Shown here one piece after another: positions 8,642 to 17,846 of a DNA stretch of 64,000 nucleotides. Source of the stretch: Streptomyces sp. Je 1-369 (GTDB taxonomy: Bacteria > Actinomycetota > Actinomycetes > Streptomycetales > Streptomycetaceae); the NCBI RefSeq assembly GCF_026810505.1, contig NZ_CP101750.1, positions 1,765,448 through 1,829,447 of the forward strand, in the 5' to 3' direction. Position numbers and translations under genes: made by a program. The notes beneath the pieces were generated by a model that did not search any database, was not told the origin of the DNA, and saw only the letters and a list, made by a program, of their open reading frames with translations. Position 1 is the stretch's first letter, and every line of letters starts with the position of its first letter.

Positions 8642-9583
8642 ATGATGCGCGATGTGACTCAGCGAACACGACGGCTCATGCTTCTCGACACGGCTTCCCT
8701 CTACTTCAGGGCGTACTTCGGGGTCCCGGAGTCCGTGAAGGCCCCGGACGGCACTCCGGTGAACGCCGTCCGCGGGCTCCTCGACTTCATCACGCGCCTC
8801 GTCCAGGACCACCGCCCGGACGACCTGGTCGCCTGCATGGACGCCGACTGGCGCCCGCAGTGGCGTGTCGAGCTCATCCCCTCCTACAAGGCGCACCGCG
8901 TCGCCGAGGAGGTCGAGCAGGGCGCGGACGCCGAGGAGATCCCGGACACGCTCTCGCCTCAGGTGCCGGTCATCGAGGAGGTCCTCGACGCGCTCGGCAT
9001 CGCACGCGTGGGCGTGGCGGCGTACGAGGCGGACGACGTGATCGGCACGTTCACGGCGCGCGCCACCGGCCCCGTCGACATCGTCACGGGCGACCGCGAC
9101 CTCTACCAGCTGGTGGACGACAGGCGCGGCGTCCGCGTCCTCTATCCCCTCAAGGGCGTCGGCACCCTCCAGACGACGGACGAGGCGTGGCTGCGCGAGA
9201 AGTACGGCGTGGACGGCCCGGGCTACGTCGACCTGGCGCTGCTGCGCGGCGACCCGAGCGACGGCCTGCCGGGCGTCCCCGGCATCGGCGAGAAGACGGC
9301 GGCCAAGCTCCTGGACGCGTTCGGCGACCTGGCGGGGATCATGGCCGCGGTCGACGACCCGAAGTCGAAGCTCACCCCGTCGCAGCGCAGGCGGCTCGAC
9401 GAGTCGCGCGCGTACGTGGCGGTCGCGCCGAAGGTCGTACGAGTGGCGGACGACGTCCCCCTGCCGGATGTGGACGTCGCGCTTCCGCACACCCCCCGCG
9501 ATCCCGCCGCACTGGACGAGCTGGCGGCCCGCTGGGGCCTGGGCGGCTCGCTGCAACGCCTGCTCTCCACCCTCACCCTCTGA
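8642..9583 (+). CDS. Stand-alone 5'-3' exonuclease (PolI N-terminal domain type)
   Basis: A protein of about 313 aa corresponding to the 5' nuclease domain of DNA polymerase I without the polymerase. Visible motifs are MDADWRPQWRVELIPSYKAHR-like substrate arch residues split across 100-125, the acidic block VDIVTGDRDLYQLVDD, and the helix-hairpin-helix region DGLPGVPGIGEKTAAKLLDA (about 210-230) that grips duplex DNA. Such proteins remove RNA primers and flaps. Tandem ATG codons at 8642 and 8645 and an internal ATG at 8678 all lack a good ribosome site, so the exact start is uncertain. Confidence 0.88.
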   Translation: MMRDVTQRTRRLMLLDTASLYFRAYFGVPESVKAPDGTPVNAVRGLLDFITRLVQDHRPDDLVACMDADWRPQWRVELIPSYKAHRVAEEVEQGADAEEIPDTLSPQVPVIEEVLDALGIARVGVAAYEADDVIGTFTARATGPVDIVTGDRDLYQLVDDRRGVRVLYPLKGVGTLQTTDEAWLREKYGVDGPGYVDLALLRGDPSDGLPGVPGIGEKTAAKLLDAFGDLAGIMAAVDDPKSKLTPSQRRRLDESRAYVAVAPKVVRVADDVPLPDVDVALPHTPRDPAALDELAARWGLGGSLQRLLSTLTL

Positions 9584-9587
9584 GGTG

Positions 9588-9606
9588 TTAGCTTAGGTAA
9601 ACCTAA
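9588..9606 (+). promoter_or_regulatory. Iron box (DmdR/IdeR-type operator)
   Basis: TTAGCTTAGGTAAACCTAA agrees at 16 of 19 positions with the DmdR/IdeR consensus TTAGGTTAGGCTAACCTAA as I recall it. It contains a perfect dyad CTTAGGT-AA-ACCTAAG (9592-9607). It lies 40 nt before the siderophore-interacting protein start, so that gene should be repressed when iron is plentiful. Confidence 0.88.
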
Positions 9607-9646
9607 GTACTTGTGGATCAGTTGTGGATCAGGGGAGGCCGTCGCC

Positions 9647-10483
9647 ATGGCAGAACGTCCGGCACGCAAAGCACCGAAGGCCCATGTCGCGCAGGTCGTC
9701 CGCACGGAGCGGCTGACCCCGCACATGCAGCGGGTGGTCCTCGGCGGCGAGGGCCTCGCCGAGTTCACCACCGCCGGGTGCACCGATCACTATGTGAAGC
9801 TGCTCTTCGACGCGGAGGGCGTCACCTATCCCGAGCCCTTCGACATGCAGCGCATCCGCGAGGAGTTCCCGCGCGACCAGTGGCCGGTCACCCGCACCTA
9901 CACGGTCCGTTCCTGGGACCCCGAGGCCCGCGAGCTCGCCCTCGACTTCGTGATCCACGGCGACGAGGGCCTCGCCGGGCCGTGGGCCCGCGACGTCCAG
10001 CCCGGCGCCACGGTGCGCTTCCTGGGCCCGGGCGGCGCGTACGCCCCGGGTGCGGACGCCGACTGGCACCTGCTCGCCGGTGACGAGAGCGCCCTGCCCG
10101 CCATCGCCGCGGCGGCCGAGGCACTTCCCCCGGGCGCCGTCGCGCGCATCTTCGTCGAGGTCGAGGGCCCCGAGGAGGAGCAGAAGATCGCGACGGACGC
10201 CGAGGTCGTCTGGCTGCACCGCGGCGACCGCCCGGTCGGCGAGCTCCTCATCGAGGCCGTCCGCTCCCTGGAGTTCCCGGCAGGCGAGCTGCAGGCCTTC
10301 GTGCACGGCGAGGCGGGCTTCGTGAAGGAGCTGCGCCGCTACCTGCGCATCGAGCACGAGATCCCCCGCGAGCGCCTCTCCATCTCCGGCTACTGGCGCC
10401 TCGGCCACAACGAGGACGGCTGGCAGGCCTCCAAGCGGGAGTGGAACGCGCAGGTGGAGGCGGAGCAGGAGAAGGCGGCCTGA
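9647..10483 (+). CDS. Siderophore-interacting protein (FAD/NAD(P)H ferric-siderophore reductase)
   Basis: A 278-aa SIP-family flavoreductase. Features are the FAD-binding motif RTYTVRSWD (about 85) followed by LALDFVIHGDEGLAGPWA, a GAYAP phosphate-binding region, and the C-terminal GYWRLGHNEDGW typical of the family. It releases iron from imported ferric siderophores in the cytoplasm. The start at ATG 9647 is fixed by AGGGGAGG at 9631-9638. The upstream iron box makes iron control likely. No siderophore transporter is adjacent, so it acts on siderophores imported elsewhere. Confidence 0.92.
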   Translation: MAERPARKAPKAHVAQVVRTERLTPHMQRVVLGGEGLAEFTTAGCTDHYVKLLFDAEGVTYPEPFDMQRIREEFPRDQWPVTRTYTVRSWDPEARELALDFVIHGDEGLAGPWARDVQPGATVRFLGPGGAYAPGADADWHLLAGDESALPAIAAAAEALPPGAVARIFVEVEGPEEEQKIATDAEVVWLHRGDRPVGELLIEAVRSLEFPAGELQAFVHGEAGFVKELRRYLRIEHEIPRERLSISGYWRLGHNEDGWQASKREWNAQVEAEQEKAA

Positions 10484-10508
10484 CGGCACCGGCCCGCGAC
10501 GCGCCCTG

Positions 10509-10952
10509 TCAGCCCTTGCGGGAGAACTTCACGTCGAGACCGCACAGGGCGTCCGGGTCGTCGGAGGCGCAGAGCGTGTCGCCGCCGTCGACCGCGACCA
10601 GGTCGATCAGACACTCCCCCTGCGGCACACCGTTGAACGACAGGCCGAGCCGGGTCCCCGACTGCGCCTTCTCCGAGACCTCGGTCATCGATTCACCCTT
10701 GTAGACGTAGAAACCCCACGTCCCGGACGCGGCGCCTGCCGGGCAGTCATTATCCGAAAAAGCATCAGATTTCAGACCGGACGCCGTGAAAGTCCGATCG
10801 GTGGAGATGGCGATCCTCCCACCGGCCGACTCAACCCATTCCCCGGCGACGTCATCCATTTTGACCTTCACCGATTTGTCACCATAGCCGCACGAGGAGA
10901 CAACGAGCAAGGCTGCCAATACCAGCGGTAGACCGAATCTCAATTTGCTCAC
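10509..10952 (-). CDS. Small lipoprotein of unknown function downstream of the RHS gene
   Basis: A 147-aa protein starting at GTG 10952, with a lipoprotein signal (LRFGLPLVLAALLVVSSCGY, lipobox Cys about residue 21). The mature part holds GEWVESAGGRIAISTDRTFT, a lipocalin/META-like beta pattern often seen in Streptomyces lipoproteins, and four further cysteines. The start lies just past the RHS terminator, which excludes an upstream in-frame GTG at 11000 that sits inside the hairpin. The 5' half is visibly poorer in GC than the core genes (for example 10745-10900). It follows the RHS gene on the same strand, the position of an immunity or accessory gene; no function is proven. Confidence 0.72.
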   Translation of the reverse strand: MSKLRFGLPLVLAALLVVSSCGYGDKSVKVKMDDVAGEWVESAGGRIAISTDRTFTASGLKSDAFSDNDCPAGAASGTWGFYVYKGESMTEVSEKAQSGTRLGLSFNGVPQGECLIDLVAVDGGDTLCASDDPDALCGLDVKFSRKG

Positions 10953-10967
10953 CCTCGCATAATAGCA

Positions 10968-11008
10968 GCAGGGCTGCGGGGTCACATTCAAGAGCCCCAC
11001 AGCCCTGC
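10968..11008 (-). terminator. Terminator after the RHS gene
   Basis: 14-bp arms (10968-10981 and 10995-11008) pair completely if one G-U pair is allowed, with a 13-nt loop. It begins 8 nt past the RHS stop codon. Confidence 0.75.
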
Positions 11009-11015
11009 CCGAGCA

Positions 11016-14000
11016 CTATTCCAGCCACTCCGAGTAGCTCACGCACCCGCCGAGCGGCCATTTCTCTTCCCACCCGAATTGCTCGGTCACGAGCGCTCCG
11101 CGACCGCCCTTGTATACAGGGTTCCAGGACCTCGGAAGCACATGGGTGGCCGAGTTCCAGTCCGAGAGATTCGTAGCAGTGAACCGGAGCGTAACCGTTC
11201 CCTTTCTCTTGTCGACTGCCTTGATGCGCGCCGTGCCGCTGTAGCTGCCCAGGAAGGCATCGGCAGAATTAGAGGTCCCTATGGCACCGTTGGTCAAGGT
11301 CCCCGCAATATCGCTGGCAGCTCCGCGAAGGGAGTTGAACTTCCAGAAAGAGCTGCCTGGATCAGGACCGACGTCCTTGTAGGAAAACCTTTCGCCCTTT
11401 TCGTCGGCGCCCTTCGCCTCCATCCCCTTCTCCCGGGCCTGCCCCAGCAATTCCGCACGCTTCTTGGCAATAGTGCCGTCACGAGCCAGAATGGCGGTAA
11501 AGGCGTCGCCTCCGTGGAAGTACTGATTCGACTTGAGCGGCCACCCGCCTCCCCAGACCCATCCGAAGAAGAGCTGTCGGGAGGAGGTCCAGCCGTTCTG
11601 CGCCTTGGGGTCCTGGACGATTCCCCACTCCGGAACGGACGCGAGGACTTCGTCCAGCGCCTTACCCCCTCGGACCAGGAACGGGTAGTCCCAGGACTTG
11701 GTGATGAGGTTGTAGGTCGCCCCGGGCTTCCACCCGTTGTTGATGCTTCCGGCCCATCCCCAGTTGTTGGTCGGCGCCGTACCGCCGGTGTACCCCGTGC
11801 CGCCGAAACCGCCGCCACCGCCACCACCGCCACCGAGCATGCCCATGACGTTCTGCACGAAGCTGCCCACGGCGGCGAGGCCGCCGATGACCATGCCGAA
11901 GAGGCCACCGATGTCCAGGCCCGTGGGGTCGCTGAACGTCGCCGGGTTGTTGTTGCCGTAGGTGTAGCCGTTGAGGGACTGGGCCTTCTCCGGGTCGATG
12001 ACCGGGTCCACGCTGAGGAACCGGCCGATGACCGGGTCGTACTCCCGGGCGCCGACGTGCGTGAGGCCCGTCTCCTGGTCGGTCGGCTTCCCGAGGAAGC
12101 CCTTGTCGTCCGGCCACTCCGCGGGCTTCGCTCCGCGCGGCGCCCCGAAGGGCGTGGTCTGCCGCTTGGTGAACGCCATGGTCGTCGCGTCGATCACGAG
12201 GCTCGACGTGCCGTGGTGGTCGCCGACGAGGAAGGCCAGCTTGCTGCCGGACGTCCCCGCGGTCGCGGTGCGGACCGCGACGGTCTGGTCCCCGGCCGTG
12301 TAATAGCGGGTCCCGGACAGGGACGCCTTGCCGCCACTGGCCGACTTCACGCGCACCTCGATCGCGCCGAGGTACATCACCGTCTCGCCGTCGCCGGACG
12401 TGGCACGGCGGATCAGCAGGTCTCCACCGGCGTCGTAGAGGTACTCGGTCTTCTTGGCTCCCTTGTCACCGGCGGCGGGCTCACTGACGCTCTGCAGGCT
12501 GCCTTCCGCGTTCCAGGTCAGCGTCTGCTCCGCCTGCGTGCCGGGGCGGGTCCTGGTGGTGCCGTCGGCGTAGTAGGAGTAGGACTTCGTCTTGCCGCCC
12601 GACTCCGTCCTGGCCAGCGCGTGCGGCTGCCCGGTCTCCGTTCCGTAGCGGTAGTCGGTGACGGTGTTGCCTGCGGACGCGTGGTCGGTCTGCTGGGTGC
12701 GCAGCCCGGCGTCGTCGTACTGGTAGCTCGTCCAGTACGGCGCGGCCCCGCCTAGGTTGCCGACCGTGCGGCCGGTGGTGGCGCAGTCCGCAGTCTTCGG
12801 CGTCCAGGCCTCGGTCAGGCGGCGCTGGCCGTCGTAGTCGAAGCACTGGTAGTCGGCCTGGCCGGTGCCGCCCAGGGTCGTCGCGTCGAAGACCGACGTC
12901 ATGTTGCCCGCGTCGTCCTGGTGGTACTTGAGGTCCTGCAGCATGTAGCCGTGCACGTCGTCGGTGACGTACGACCGGGTGAGGCGTCGCGTGCCGTCCT
13001 CGTACTCGTTGGTGACATAGGCCTTCTTCGCGGTGGCGTCGGTGCCCAAGGTCAGCTGGCTCTTGTCACCGACCGGTGAGTAGGCGGCGTCCTGGAGGTA
13101 GCCGGTGGCGCCCTTGGCCGTGCGGATCCGGCCCAGGGCGTCGTAGCCGTACGACACCGTCTCGGCGGCGAGCCCGGCGACCGCGGGGGCGGTGCTCTGC
13201 TTGACCGTGCCGTCGAGGTTGTAGCCGGTGGAGAAGGACAGCGTCTTGGGCACGCCGGCCGTCACGAGCGGGTCGCCGTCCGGCAGGATGATCTGTTTGC
13301 CGGTGACCTTGTAGAGACTGTCGTACGAGGTGACCTTCTGGATGTACGCCTTGCCGCTCAGGCCGCCGTCATAGCGGACGGCGGTGTCCTGCTGCCCCTT
13401 GGCGAGGCTGTCGAAGGTCCAGGCGGCAAGCTTGTTGGCGTCGGTCTTGGAGTTCTGCCACACGGCGGTCTTGCGGTTGAGTTCGTCGTACCCGACGAGC
13501 AGGGACTTGCCGGTGTTGTCGGTGGTCCGCACCGGCTGGTCCAGGTCGTTGTACTCCGTGGAGTTGCCGCCCTTGTCCGGGTCGTCCGCGTGGACCTGAC
13601 GGCCGAAGAGGTCGTAGGTGTAGGTCCACGCGGCGTCCTTGCCCGGCCCGGTGACGGACTTCTGCAGGCCGCGAGGCGTGTAGCCGAACGTCGTGGTGGT
13701 GTACTCGGTGCCGGTCGCCTTGGGGCCCGAGTACTCGCGCCGCTCCGTGGTCTGGCCGAGGGCGTCGGTCACGACCGCGGCCGCCTGGCCGCCGGCCGGG
13801 GCGCCGGTGATCACGGTGTCGCCCTGGTAGACGGTCTCGGTCGACCAGCGCGCGACTCCCCTGTTCTTCGTCGTGGTCTTGATCGCGCGGGCCGCGCCGT
13901 CGAAGACGGTGTCCGTCTGGGTGGGTGCCTGGCCTCCGTCGATCTGGGCGAGCACGCCGGACGGCGCGTTCTTGGCGTCCCAGATGTCGGACTCGGCGGT

Positions 14001-17000
14001 GACCGCGAGACCGCGGTCGTCGTACAGCGTCTCCGCGATGACGCGTCCACCGGAAGCGGACGGCGCCTGCACCTGACGGGTCCTCAACTGTGAGTCGAAG
14101 ATTTCGTAGGTGGTGGTGTAGCCGGAACCGTCGGCCTGGAGGGTGCCGCTCGACACCCAGGGAAGGGCGGCGGCGGTGATGCTGTAGCCGTACACGTAGT
14201 TGGGTGTCTTGCCGAGCGACTTGGACCGGTTGGGCAGCCAGACCTTGAGGATGCGCCCGAGGCTGTCGTACTCGCTCTCGGTGGCCTTGCCGTTGGGGTC
14301 GGTGACCTTCAGGTCGACGCCGAGTCCGAAGTCCTTGGCCGTGGTGGTCTTGAACCCCTTGGCGTTCGTGACGGTGGTCCCGGTCAGCGGGCCCGTCGTG
14401 GCCGGGGTGTAGCCCGTGCTGGTGACGGTGTCGTCGTGGGTGTCCCGCTCCACGGTGGGGCGGCCGAGCACGTCGTACTTGACGGTTCCCGACTGCTGCC
14501 AGACGGGGGCGTTGTCGCTGCCGTATCCCTTGGCGCGGCCCTTCCACTGCGCTTCGCCCTTGGTGGGCTTCTGCGCGGCGGACCAAGTGGTCGTGTCGTA
14601 GGCCGTGGCCTCGTCCGAGATCACGTCACCGGAGCGTGTGGAGTCGGCCGGCAGGTCCAGCTCGGCGTCCGTGACGGAGCAGGGCTTCGCGACGGAACGT
14701 GTGCGTGACGTGGCCGAGTTGATGCCCGCCTCGCTGTTGCGCGCGTACCAGGTGCGCGTGCACTTCTCGTCGCCCTTGACCGCGTCGTCGCCGGTGTCCT
14801 CGACCGTTTCGGGCATGCCGTAGTCGTCGTAGGTCGTCTTCGTGGTGCGGACCCGGTCGACGGGGGTCAGCTTGCTCGTGACGTTGGTGCGGGCGTGGGA
14901 CGCCGCGGTGCGGACGAAGTACGCCTCCGTGTCGGCGTACGACTTGTGCTGCGTGCCGGTCCGCTTCGACCAGGGGTCGTTGACCGTGCCGGAGACCTCG
15001 GTGGCCCCGTCGTAAGACACCGTTTCCCGGGTGAAGCCCGCGTACTGATCGGAGTCGGTGATCTTCGGAGCCTTGACGCCGGTGACGTCGGCGCTCTTGC
15101 GCTTGTCGGCGTCAGGGGTCTTTCCGTCGGTCCCGAGGACCCGGTCCCCGTTCATGCCGCGCAGGAAGACCGACACCTCCTTGGACTGGGTGCCGCCGGG
15201 CGAGCCCGTGAGGTGCGTGACCTTCTCGTAGCCGCGCCAGATCGACCAGGTGCGCTCCTTGGCCGGAGTCATCGGGTCGTCGTTGTAGTGCCAGGCACCG
15301 CCGCCGGAGTACGTGTAGATGTGCTGCACGGCCTCGGAGCCGCCGCGCGGGTCGGTCGTCTGGACGCCGCTGACCGGGTACTTCTGGAACCAGTCGAGGA
15401 TCGGTGTGAGCTCGCCGTTCGGGGACCAGTACACCGGATAGCACCGCTTGGTGTTCTCGTCCGCCTTGGGCATGGTCTGCCCGGCCGCGCAGTCGGCGGC
15501 GAGGTAGTCCACGATGGTCTGGGCGCCCGTCTCCGAAGTGATCGTCTTCAGGCGCGGCCGGTTGAACGGCAGGATGTCGTCCGAAGGACCGTCGACCCGG
15601 TTGGGCCGGTACACATGGTCGAACTTGACCGGGTCCAGGGAGAGGTCGGCCCCTCGCTTGCCGGTGTGCTCGATCTCGTCCAGCCACAGCGACTGGTCGG
15701 TGGAGTCACCGGTGTCCCCGGGGTCGAGGTAACGCTGCTTGAGGGACCAGGAGTCCACCGGCGCGTAGCCGGGCGTGGCCGCGCCCGCGTCCCACGCGGA
15801 GGTGGTGACGCCCGTCAGCCGCTTACGGGAGAAGAACGTGGGGCTGAGGTTGTACGTGCACTTGTCGCCGTCCTTGCAGAGGCTGTCGAACGGCACGTCG
15901 GGCCAGTTGTCCCTGGTGTCCTTCGTCAGCGAGTCGCACCCGCTGCCCGAGGCGACGCACCGCTCGGCATGGGTGAACACGACCTTGTCGGAGGCGGCAG
16001 GCGTCGCGGAGAAGAGGGCACCGGCGCGCTGGCCGTAGCGGATCTCCTTGAGGTATCCGCCGCGAACGTAGTCGGTACCGGTGTTGTCGTCGCCGAGCTT
16101 GTCGTAGTTGTTGTGCTCGGCCTCGTACCAGTAGCTCATCGCGTTGCCGTGGGTGTCCTCCACGTAGTCGAGGTTCCACCGCCACGCCTGCTTCTTGTCG
16201 CGGCCGGAGAACGTGGTGCCGTCCTCGTATCCGGGTTCGCCGGAGTCGTCGCCGAAGACGGGCACGGTCCACGTGGACTCGGTGCGGTCGGCGGCCGCCG
16301 CGCCGTCGAGCTTGTTCAGGCCGAAGACGTACTTCGTGCCGTCGCCGGTGACGACGGTCCAGTGCTCGCCGTTGTCGTCACCGTTCTCCGCGCCCGTGGA
16401 GTGCGTGACGACGGAGGCGTCGTCGTTCTTGAGCCGCCACTTGCCGTCGGTGTCGTCCTTGACCAGCTCGGTGGCCTTGCCGTTGAGCACGAGCGAGGCG
16501 TTGTCGTACTTCCAGCACAGGTCGTACTTCTTGTCCTGGCCGTCGTCGTTGCACGAGCCGTACTTGCGCTCGACGAAGGACTCTGTGAGGTCGAAGCCCT
16601 CACCCACCTGCGTGCCCTGGTTGTTGGTGGTGGCCGTACGGCCGTCGACGCTGGAGGAGTTGTAGGAGATGTCCAGGGTGGGCTTGGGCCCGGCGGCGGG
16701 CGCCGGCGGCTTCAGCGGGTACGACCAGGTGAAGGTGCCCGCGCTGCCGCCCGCCTCCCAGGTGGACGAGGCGGTCAGCGGGGTCGCCTTGAAGTCGCCG
16801 CCACCCGACTGCGTACCGGCCGAGACCGCGAGGAGCAGCGTCCTTCCGGTGCCGGAACGCGCGCTCGTGGCCGCGCCCTTGGCCGCCGGGGCGGTGGCCG
16901 GGAAGTCCAGCTGGGCGGCGAGGCGCTGGTCGCCGCGCTCGTTCACGGATGGCAGGGGCTCCGCCTTGTGGCACTTGGCCGCCTCGGGCGAGCGCAGCGC

Positions 17001-17633
17001 ACAGTCGGAGACGCGGGCGACCTGCAGTCGGCCTGCCCAGTCACCGCCGTAGGCCGTGGCGAACTTCGCGTACTGGATGCCGAGTTCGGCCTTGCCGCCG
17101 GTCGCGGGGCCCGTCACCTTCAGCGCGACGCCCTTGATCCCGAGCTCGGCCGTCTCCTGCCGACTGAGGACGTTCACCTCGACCTGGTCGGCGACCCGGC
17201 CGTGCTTCTTGCCCTTGCCCATGCCCTTGCCCTGCTTCGGCGGTGCGAGGGTCACCGGCAGTGCTCCCGGCGCGGCCTCGGCCGTTCCTGCGTCGGGCAG
17301 CTTCAGGGTCGCCGCCCCGCGCTTCGGCCAGGCGACGGTCCGTCGCGCGTCGGCGTGGGCACGCCGCACGGCGTCCCGATCCGCCTGCGCCGCCTCCGCC
17401 ATCCTGGCTGCCGTCTTCTTGTCCGTCTTCGCCTTGAAGGGCGACACGTCGTCGGCCGCGACCGTCTTCAGGTCGGGGCGGCCCAGCGGATCGGGGCGCG
17501 CCCCGTAGGCGCTGGTGCTCAGCAGCCCCGGAAGCAGCGAGAATCCGGCGATGACCGCCACTCGGCGGAGCCTGCGCTCTCGCGCGGCTCTGGTGCGGCC
17601 CGGCACATGCCGGACCAACGCTGTTCGTCTCAT
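11016..17633 (-). CDS. Giant secreted RHS/YD-repeat protein with variable C-terminal tip
   Basis: A 2205-aa protein. The ATG at 17633 is chosen because AGAGGG precedes it by 6 nt and a signal peptide follows (VAVIAGFSLLPGLLSTSAYG). An N-terminal shell region (about 330-480) contains TLDISYNSSSVDGRTATTNN, as in other actinobacterial YD proteins. YD repeats such as YDALGRIRTAKGATGYL run from about 1100 to 1850. The RHS core end, YDPVIGRFLSVDPVID then GYTYGNNNPATFSDPTGL, closes at about 1909. A hinge with nine consecutive glycines (about 1932-1942) leads to a tip of about 260 residues that I do not recognise. In polymorphic toxins this position carries the toxin, but here the tip could be a non-toxic adhesion module. 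Base composition falls in the last 500 nt. Confidence 0.88.
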   Translation of the reverse strand: MRRTALVRHVPGRTRAARERRLRRVAVIAGFSLLPGLLSTSAYGARPDPLGRPDLKTVAADDVSPFKAKTDKKTAARMAEAAQADRDAVRRAHADARRTVAWPKRGAATLKLPDAGTAEAAPGALPVTLAPPKQGKGMGKGKKHGRVADQVEVNVLSRQETAELGIKGVALKVTGPATGGKAELGIQYAKFATAYGGDWAGRLQVARVSDCALRSPEAAKCHKAEPLPSVNERGDQRLAAQLDFPATAPAAKGAATSARSGTGRTLLLAVSAGTQSGGGDFKATPLTASSTWEAGGSAGTFTWSYPLKPPAPAAGPKPTLDISYNSSSVDGRTATTNNQGTQVGEGFDLTESFVERKYGSCNDDGQDKKYDLCWKYDNASLVLNGKATELVKDDTDGKWRLKNDDASVVTHSTGAENGDDNGEHWTVVTGDGTKYVFGLNKLDGAAAADRTESTWTVPVFGDDSGEPGYEDGTTFSGRDKKQAWRWNLDYVEDTHGNAMSYWYEAEHNNYDKLGDDNTGTDYVRGGYLKEIRYGQRAGALFSATPAASDKVVFTHAERCVASGSGCDSLTKDTRDNWPDVPFDSLCKDGDKCTYNLSPTFFSRKRLTGVTTSAWDAGAATPGYAPVDSWSLKQRYLDPGDTGDSTDQSLWLDEIEHTGKRGADLSLDPVKFDHVYRPNRVDGPSDDILPFNRPRLKTITSETGAQTIVDYLAADCAAGQTMPKADENTKRCYPVYWSPNGELTPILDWFQKYPVSGVQTTDPRGGSEAVQHIYTYSGGGAWHYNDDPMTPAKERTWSIWRGYEKVTHLTGSPGGTQSKEVSVFLRGMNGDRVLGTDGKTPDADKRKSADVTGVKAPKITDSDQYAGFTRETVSYDGATEVSGTVNDPWSKRTGTQHKSYADTEAYFVRTAASHARTNVTSKLTPVDRVRTTKTTYDDYGMPETVEDTGDDAVKGDEKCTRTWYARNSEAGINSATSRTRSVAKPCSVTDAELDLPADSTRSGDVISDEATAYDTTTWSAAQKPTKGEAQWKGRAKGYGSDNAPVWQQSGTVKYDVLGRPTVERDTHDDTVTSTGYTPATTGPLTGTTVTNAKGFKTTTAKDFGLGVDLKVTDPNGKATESEYDSLGRILKVWLPNRSKSLGKTPNYVYGYSITAAALPWVSSGTLQADGSGYTTTYEIFDSQLRTRQVQAPSASGGRVIAETLYDDRGLAVTAESDIWDAKNAPSGVLAQIDGGQAPTQTDTVFDGAARAIKTTTKNRGVARWSTETVYQGDTVITGAPAGGQAAAVVTDALGQTTERREYSGPKATGTEYTTTTFGYTPRGLQKSVTGPGKDAAWTYTYDLFGRQVHADDPDKGGNSTEYNDLDQPVRTTDNTGKSLLVGYDELNRKTAVWQNSKTDANKLAAWTFDSLAKGQQDTAVRYDGGLSGKAYIQKVTSYDSLYKVTGKQIILPDGDPLVTAGVPKTLSFSTGYNLDGTVKQSTAPAVAGLAAETVSYGYDALGRIRTAKGATGYLQDAAYSPVGDKSQLTLGTDATAKKAYVTNEYEDGTRRLTRSYVTDDVHGYMLQDLKYHQDDAGNMTSVFDATTLGGTGQADYQCFDYDGQRRLTEAWTPKTADCATTGRTVGNLGGAAPYWTSYQYDDAGLRTQQTDHASAGNTVTDYRYGTETGQPHALARTESGGKTKSYSYYADGTTRTRPGTQAEQTLTWNAEGSLQSVSEPAAGDKGAKKTEYLYDAGGDLLIRRATSGDGETVMYLGAIEVRVKSASGGKASLSGTRYYTAGDQTVAVRTATAGTSGSKLAFLVGDHHGTSSLVIDATTMAFTKRQTTPFGAPRGAKPAEWPDDKGFLGKPTDQETGLTHVGAREYDPVIGRFLSVDPVIDPEKAQSLNGYTYGNNNPATFSDPTGLDIGGLFGMVIGGLAAVGSFVQNVMGMLGGGGGGGGGFGGTGYTGGTAPTNNWGWAGSINNGWKPGATYNLITKSWDYPFLVRGGKALDEVLASVPEWGIVQDPKAQNGWTSSRQLFFGWVWGGGWPLKSNQYFHGGDAFTAILARDGTIAKKRAELLGQAREKGMEAKGADEKGERFSYKDVGPDPGSSFWKFNSLRGAASDIAGTLTNGAIGTSNSADAFLGSYSGTARIKAVDKRKGTVTLRFTATNLSDWNSATHVLPRSWNPVYKGGRGALVTEQFGWEEKWPLGGCVSYSEWLE

Positions 17634-17846
17634 TGGTGTCCCTCTGCGGCCCGCGCCGGGACGGCGACGTCCGGGCAGGGGCCATCGCGTGACGACCACG
17701 GAGGCATGGATCTGCTCCACACCGCCGTCAGGTGCCACTGGCTGTATGCGTGAATGCGCGAAAGCGCGTATGCGTATGCGTGGGTGCGTGCGTCGGGCCC
17801 GTCGGGGCGGAGCCGGCGGCCCGCGTGTGCGGGCCCCCGGCGTCCG

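Noticed and set aside
11790..11850. Repeat array suggestive of CRISPR or microsatellite
   Set aside because: It is the glycine-codon run of the RHS hinge, in frame and without spacers.
17634..17846. GCGTAT-type short tandem repeats between the RHS and LamG genes
   Set aside because: Two or three degenerate hexamers only; probably local slippage, and no regulatory pattern is visible.
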